Assembly: GCA_038258425.1 (NCBI GenBank)
Contig: JBBSPV010000064.1
Coordinates: 1-15,609 of the forward strand
Source of the DNA: DATLGB01 sp038258425
GTDB lineage: Bacteria > Actinomycetota > Thermoleophilia > Solirubrobacterales > Solirubrobacteraceae
Length of the DNA stretch: 15,609 nucleotides
Direction: 5' to 3'
The notes beneath the pieces were generated by a model, which had not been told where the DNA came from, did not search any database, and saw nothing but the letters and a program-made list of their open reading frames with translations. Numbering within the stretch: position 1 is the stretch's first letter; each line of letters opens with the position of its first letter. The position numbers and the translations under genes are program-made. Below are positions 11,880-15,609 of the stretch, piece by piece.

Positions 11880-13966
11880 TACCGGCCGCCGTTGAGCGCT
11901 CGCGCGGCCCCGACGACGTCGCCGAGCTCCCAGTGGTCGACGGCGAGCAGGGTCGGCACGCGGGCACGCTCGCGCTCGCACGTCCGGGCGTGCGCGGTCA
12001 GCGTCGGCTCGGCGTTGACGCGCTTGGCTGCCGACGCGGGCGGGGGAACGGCGCTCACGAAGGCGTTGAGGATCAGCATGGGCGGCGTGGTGCCGCCGCG
12101 GTTGGCGCGGCAGCCCCGAGGTCCGAGCACCTGGGTGGCGTTCGGGAGGTCGTAGGGCGTCTCCTGCGCGAGCTCGAACTGCTTGTGCAGCCACGGGACG
12201 TTCCCCGTGCGCTCCTCGGCCAGCACGAGCACCCGTTGCCGTTTGCGGATCATCGTGCCAAGCGTCGGCAACGGGTCCACGCGGCCCTTCCAGATCTGCG
12301 GGAGCAGGCCGCTGTCGGCCACCGCACCGGCGAACTCGCGCGGGCTCGCGCCGTCCTCCACGCTGATCACGACGACCTCCCCGGGGTGGGTGACGAGGAA
12401 GTCGTGGATCGCGCGCAGCTGGTCGACGGCCGGGGTGGCCCCGAGCTCGCAGAAGCCGTGGCAGAGATACACGCGCGGATCACCGCCGCCGCGGTAGCCG
12501 AGCTGGGCGCGGATGCGCAGGGCGGTGCGGGAGGCGCTCGGGCCGAGCTCGTCCTCGAGCTTCTCGCGGCTCTTGGTGTCGCGGCTGAGCAGCGTGTACA
12601 CGCCCTTGGGCGTCTTGACGCCGATGTGGGTGTCGATCAGCAGGCCACGCACCCCGCCGTCGAGCTGGGCGGCGATGCCGGTGCGCTGGTTGGCGAGCAG
12701 GAAGCCGTCGCGGGAGGCCGACATCGAGTTGTGCGTCGCGGGCAGCACGACCTGGTCGAGGCGATGGTCGCACAGCGCGCGCAAGCCGTTGCAGCGGCCG
12801 TCGGCGCGGGCCGGCGCGACGGTCGCCGCGCGGGTGGCGAGCCCGACGGCGATCAGGGCGGCGAGCACGACCGCGCCCGCGGCCAGCGCCCGCCGGCTCG
12901 GGAGCCGGCGCCGCTCCGGGGCCGCCGCCGTCGCCATGGGTGCGCCGCGCAGCAGCTCGCGCAGCAGGCCCTCCAGGCACACGACGGCGAGGGCCACACC
13001 GGCCGCGACGCTGAGCAGCTGCGCGCCCAGGCCCGGTCGGAACAGCAGGAGCAGGCCGAGCGCCAGGCCGGTGACGAGCATGACCACGCGCCCGACCCGG
13101 TGCCCGCGCACGGTGCGGAAGGCATCCCGGGCGAGCTCGGCCACCGGCTCCCCGCGGGTGACGACGTGGGCCGCGATGGCGAGGACACCGCCGACCGCGG
13201 CCACGCCGAGCCCGAGGTTGACCGCGGCGCCGAGCACCGACGAGAGCACCGCGCGCGCCGCAGCGCGGGCGCCCGCGTCGTGCACTGCCGTCGGCGGCAG
13301 CTCGACGGCCAGCCGGAGGACCACGGCGCTGACGAGGCCGGAGACGATGAGGGTGCGGGCCGCCCCGCGCAGGCCGCGCCGGCGGTCCGGCTGCAGCAGG
13401 ACGACGGCGACGAGGAGGGCGAGGGCGACCAGCGCCCCGACCCACGAGAGCACGCGCAGCCGGCTCGAGACGGACGCGGCGCGACGCAGCACGGTCGCCG
13501 CCTCCCCGCTCTGAAGGGAGACGAGCCCGACCGTCAGGCGGTCCGGGACCCGCTCGGCCTCGCTGGGCCGCGCGACCTTCAGGGCCTGGACCCCGAGCAG
13601 CGCGAGGTTGCTCGCGACCAGCACGGCGCTGTCGCGGTGATCGTCGACGAGCGAGCGGTGCAGCTGCCGGCCGGCCGCGCGCACGATGCTCCGCGCGCCG
13701 CTGGACGCGGCCAGCGTGCGCACGCCGGAGTCGATCAGCGGCTCCACCGCGGAGAGGTCCGGGCGCGCGTCGACGATCGCCGCGGCGGTGCGCTCGCCGA
13801 CGAGCTCGCGCACGGGACGCTTGGAGAGCGACGCGGCCAGGGCGTTCGAGAACCGGCCCTCGTCGAGGACGGTGATCCGCAGTCCGATCAGCACGACGGC
13901 GACGATCGAGAGCACCGTCGCGGTCACCAACGCGATCGACCCCCACCGGGTGGGCTGCCGCGTCAT
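11879..13966 (-). CDS. Multi-pass membrane protein with extracellular PI-PLC-X-like phosphodiesterase domain
   Basis: This 695-aa protein has a membrane helix at residues 11-34, an outer helical domain (35-168: LDEGRFSNALAASLSKRPVRELVGERT), and then about six transmembrane segments (172-192, 203-222, 240-268, 293-309, 313-335, 360-378). Residues 390-690 resemble the PLC-like phosphodiesterase TIM barrel: QVVLPATHNSMSAS with His412, GVRGLLIDTHIG (Asp445/His447), and YLCHGFCELGA with His503, followed by VVVISVEDG and RVLVLAEERTG. The two histidines are in the positions of the general acid/base pair of bacterial PI-PLC. Cys392/399, Cys502/506 and Cys619/663 may form disulfides, consistent with an external catalytic domain. 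It may cleave a phosphodiester in a cell-surface lipid or glycan, but the substrate is unknown. It is transcribed in the same direction as, and upstream of, the surface operon, but separated by its own hairpin. Confidence 0.82.
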   Translation of the reverse strand: MTRQPTRWGSIALVTATVLSIVAVVLIGLRITVLDEGRFSNALAASLSKRPVRELVGERTAAAIVDARPDLSAVEPLIDSGVRTLAASSGARSIVRAAGRQLHRSLVDDHRDSAVLVASNLALLGVQALKVARPSEAERVPDRLTVGLVSLQSGEAATVLRRAASVSSRLRVLSWVGALVALALLVAVVLLQPDRRRGLRGAARTLIVSGLVSAVVLRLAVELPPTAVHDAGARAAARAVLSSVLGAAVNLGLGVAAVGGVLAIAAHVVTRGEPVAELARDAFRTVRGHRVGRVVMLVTGLALGLLLLFRPGLGAQLLSVAAGVALAVVCLEGLLRELLRGAPMATAAAPERRRLPSRRALAAGAVVLAALIAVGLATRAATVAPARADGRCNGLRALCDHRLDQVVLPATHNSMSASRDGFLLANQRTGIAAQLDGGVRGLLIDTHIGVKTPKGVYTLLSRDTKSREKLEDELGPSASRTALRIRAQLGYRGGGDPRVYLCHGFCELGATPAVDQLRAIHDFLVTHPGEVVVISVEDGASPREFAGAVADSGLLPQIWKGRVDPLPTLGTMIRKRQRVLVLAEERTGNVPWLHKQFELAQETPYDLPNATQVLGPRGCRANRGGTTPPMLILNAFVSAVPPPASAAKRVNAEPTLTAHARTCERERARVPTLLAVDHWELGDVVGAARALNGGR

Positions 13967-14273
13967 GCCCGCATCGTTTCACCACGCGCAGACGGGCGCC
14001 ACGGGGTCTGGCCTGCCGGGGCCCTCGGGGACGCGACGGGCACCGGACCGACGCCGAGCGAGAGGGCCGGCCCCTCGTCTTGACCGGGTGGCCGCATGGT
14101 CCTCAGGCACGCCGGCTCCTCGACGGGCAACACCGGCTTCCGCGTCGCGGCCGGCCGCGGGGCTTGCCCGTCTGTCACAAGCCGGCCGGGTGCCTTCGGC
14201 CATAGCGCGCGACGGCGACCGCCGGGACGGCGTCACGAAGCTGTGGGACCGGTATCCACTGGAGCCGAGGCCC
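13967..14273. other. Intergenic region upstream of the membrane phosphodiesterase gene
   Basis: About 307 nt hold no gene that I can support. The region should contain the promoter of the minus-strand phosphodiesterase gene and, if real, of the plus-strand small membrane protein. Its main feature is the pseudoknot-like set of inverted repeats at 14122-14185. A 71-codon minus-strand frame ends here in an ATGA overlap with the phosphodiesterase start but shows no protein-like features. Confidence 0.4.
14122..14185. other. Pseudoknot-forming interleaved inverted repeats
   Basis: GACGGGCAA (14122-14130) pairs perfectly with TTGCCCGTC (14164-14172). Inside that loop, CCGGCTT (14133-14139) pairs perfectly with AAGCCGG (14179-14185), which lies outside it. 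The interleaved order gives an H-type pseudoknot on either strand. The loop also holds a 14-nt self-complementary stretch (14146-14159). No known riboswitch consensus was recognised. It is 5' to the phosphodiesterase gene on the minus strand and to the small membrane protein on the plus strand. Confidence 0.35.
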
Positions 14274-14681
14274 ATGGCGCCCGCAGCGCGGCCGACGCCC
14301 GACCCGACCGCGAGCATGCCGCAACGGGCCGCCGACTCGGCGGCGGTCGGCCCCGAGCCCACCGGCGAGGGCGGGGACCCGGGTTCGGCCTGGCGGCTCG
14401 GTGGGCTCGCACTCGCGGTCGCGATGGCGGCCGCCGCCCTCGCGTGGCGACGTCGTGTGGCGCTCGCGGGCCGCAGACGCGGCGGCCGGGCCGTCGCGGC
14501 CCCGGTGCCCGGACGTGCGGGGCTCGGCGTGGCGCGCCCCGGCCGGGACCGCGGTCTCGGGCTCGGCGAGGTCCTCGAGGAAGAGGGCTGGGCGAGCGCC
14601 GAGCCGCTGCTGCACGCCCACGACGGGCGCTGGACCGCCGTCAGCCGACCACGGCCAGGAAGCGGTCGAGCATCGCGTTGA
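14274..14681 (+). CDS. Possible small single-pass membrane protein
   Basis: This 135-codon frame has high third-position GC until it enters the antisense end of the hydrolase gene. It encodes a Pro/Ala/Thr-rich start (residues 1-38), one transmembrane segment (42-58, LGGLALAVAMAAAALAW) followed by RRR, and a basic Gly/Arg-rich tail ending near EVLEEEGWASAEPLLHAHDGRWTAVSR. The positive-inside rule predicts the N-terminus outside. GGAG lies 9 nt before the ATG. The last 41 nt overlap the 3' end of the convergent alpha/beta hydrolase gene and encode nothing convincing, so the original stop may have been lost. No family is recognised, and it could be a chance open frame. Confidence 0.4.
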   Translation: MAPAARPTPDPTASMPQRAADSAAVGPEPTGEGGDPGSAWRLGGLALAVAMAAAALAWRRRVALAGRRRGGRAVAAPVPGRAGLGVARPGRDRGLGLGEVLEEEGWASAEPLLHAHDGRWTAVSRPRPGSGRASR

Positions 14682-15429
14682 CCTGGTCGGGGACGAGCAG
14701 CCCGTGGAAGTGCCCGGCGCCGACCGTCCGGCCGACCCACAGCTGCGGGCAGCGGTCGGCGAGCGCGCCGAGGTCCGCGTTCGGCGTCCCGGCGTCGACG
14801 TAGAGCATGGGCACCCGGCAGGCTGCGGCCAGCGCGGCGGTGTCGGCGTCGAAGACCGCGGACTCCCACGTCGCGATCACCGCGCGCGCCGGGGGCCGCA
14901 CGATCTCGGCCAGGATCCAGGACCGCAGCGCCGGGTCGTCGCCGGCGGCGAAGAACGCGTCGAAGTACCCGCGCAGCGTCGCCTCGTAGTCGCCGGTCCT
15001 CAAGGCCTCGAAGTGCGCCCGCATGACCGGGCCGCGATCCGTCGGCGGCACGACCGGCGAGTCGAGCATCACGATGGCCGCCGCGAGCTCCGGCTCCCGT
15101 GCGGCCAGGGCGAGGGCCAGGACGCCCCCGAGGCTGTGGCCGACGACCACGGGCCGGTGCAGCTCCAGTCGGGCGCACACCGCGACGAGGTCGTCGAGCT
15201 GCGTGCCGACGTCGTAGGGCCCCGGCGGCGCGCCGCTGCGCCCGTGTCCGCGGAGGTCGACTGCCACCGTGCGGCCGCGGGCGGCGAGGTGCTCGGCCTG
15301 GGGCGCGAGGAAGCGACGGTCGCACGCGATCCCGTGGACGAGCAGGACGGCGCGCCCGCCCGCGCCGCGGTCCTCGACGTGCAGGCCCACGCCGGCGCGT
15401 TCGAGCCGCCGGGACGGAGGCGCGCTCAT
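14641..15429 (-). CDS. Alpha/beta hydrolase
   Basis: This 262-aa soluble hydrolase has the classic fold landmarks: VLLVHGIACD (residues 28-37, oxyanion-hole loop), VAVDLRGHGRSGAP (55-68), the nucleophile elbow VVVGHSLGG with Ser99, and the catalytic His240 in GAGHFHG. The acid is probably Asp212 or Asp219 in the MLYVDAGTPNADL segment. The helical cap (130-195) is short and gives no substrate clue; esterase, lactonase or C-C hydrolase activity are all possible. There is no signal peptide. The ATG at 15429 is followed directly by the domain start, so the length is normal. Upstream sequence deteriorates into poly-G/C, so its promoter and upstream partner genes cannot be seen. Confidence 0.9.
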   Translation of the reverse strand: MSAPPSRRLERAGVGLHVEDRGAGGRAVLLVHGIACDRRFLAPQAEHLAARGRTVAVDLRGHGRSGAPPGPYDVGTQLDDLVAVCARLELHRPVVVGHSLGGVLALALAAREPELAAAIVMLDSPVVPPTDRGPVMRAHFEALRTGDYEATLRGYFDAFFAAGDDPALRSWILAEIVRPPARAVIATWESAVFDADTAALAAACRVPMLYVDAGTPNADLGALADRCPQLWVGRTVGAGHFHGLLVPDQVNAMLDRFLAVVG

Positions 15430-15466
15430 CGGGCGAGGATCGCCGATCCGCCCCGTCGCGTCCAGG

Positions 15467-15609
<143 letters not shown>

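Noticed and set aside
8827..13966. A SipW-type signal peptidase or sortase in or near the surface operon
   Set aside because: None of the supported genes in the window has the signal peptidase I Ser/Lys motifs or a sortase TLxTC motif; it may lie elsewhere in the genome.
13963..14178. 71-codon minus-strand frame ending in ATGA overlap with the phosphodiesterase gene
   Set aside because: The overlap is suggestive, but the translation is Pro/Arg/Ala-rich with no hydrophobic segment or motif and no SD, and it covers the pseudoknot repeats. It is most likely chance.
14100..14275. Known riboswitch (c-di-AMP, cobalamin, fluoride, ZTP, c-di-GMP)
   Set aside because: The conserved core sequences of these classes, as I remember them, were not found on either strand; only the generic pseudoknot topology remains.

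Overview
The window is about 15.6 kb of very GC-rich bacterial DNA with strong G/C preference at third codon positions, GTG as well as ATG starts, and 4-nt ATGA/GTGA gene overlaps. The aquaporin, ArsR/SRPBCC pair, PhyH enzyme and many secreted Ala/Arg-rich proteins fit a high-GC actinomycete. The overall style suggests Thermoleophilia/Solirubrobacterales, but that placement is an inference with no marker gene to confirm it. Both ends run into G/C-only low-complexity sequence that looks like contig-end artefact.

Left part (78-3208, minus strand): a self-regulated unit reads leftward. It contains an ArsR-family repressor, an SRPBCC (AHSA1-like) protein overlapping it by 4 nt, and, 50 nt further on, a secreted CocE/NonD-type serine hydrolase. 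A perfect 8-bp-arm palindrome fills the gap between a consensus -35 and a -10 in front of the repressor gene. Diverging from it (3229-3819) is the wreck of a triosephosphate-isomerase-family gene, with one indel near its start and an internal deletion that removes the catalytic glutamate.

Middle (3875-7640): a class I SAM methyltransferase and a phytanoyl-CoA-dioxygenase-like Fe(II) enzyme overlap by 19 nt on the plus strand. They converge on a secreted copper pair read from the minus strand: a 526-aa protein that I read as a PHM/DBM-type two-copper monooxygenase fold fused to a plastocyanin-like domain, followed with a 4-nt overlap by a small stand-alone cupredoxin. A hairpin between the convergent units pairs the two stop codons with each other. 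A 422-nt intergenic region then leads to a plus-strand AqpZ-type aquaporin with a complete water-selectivity filter, closed by a long hairpin.

Right part (8827-15429): three minus-strand genes form an apparent cell-surface operon. They encode a small 'AYAYWT' secreted subunit, a membrane-anchored protein whose C-terminal half resembles that subunit, and a 509-aa Ig-like repeat protein. This is the best candidate here for an undescribed system, probably an extracellular fibre or surface layer. Upstream lies a membrane protein with an extracellular PI-PLC-X-like phosphodiesterase domain. After it come a region with a possible RNA pseudoknot, a doubtful small membrane protein, and an alpha/beta hydrolase. 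No tRNA, rRNA, CRISPR array, insertion sequence or phage gene was seen.
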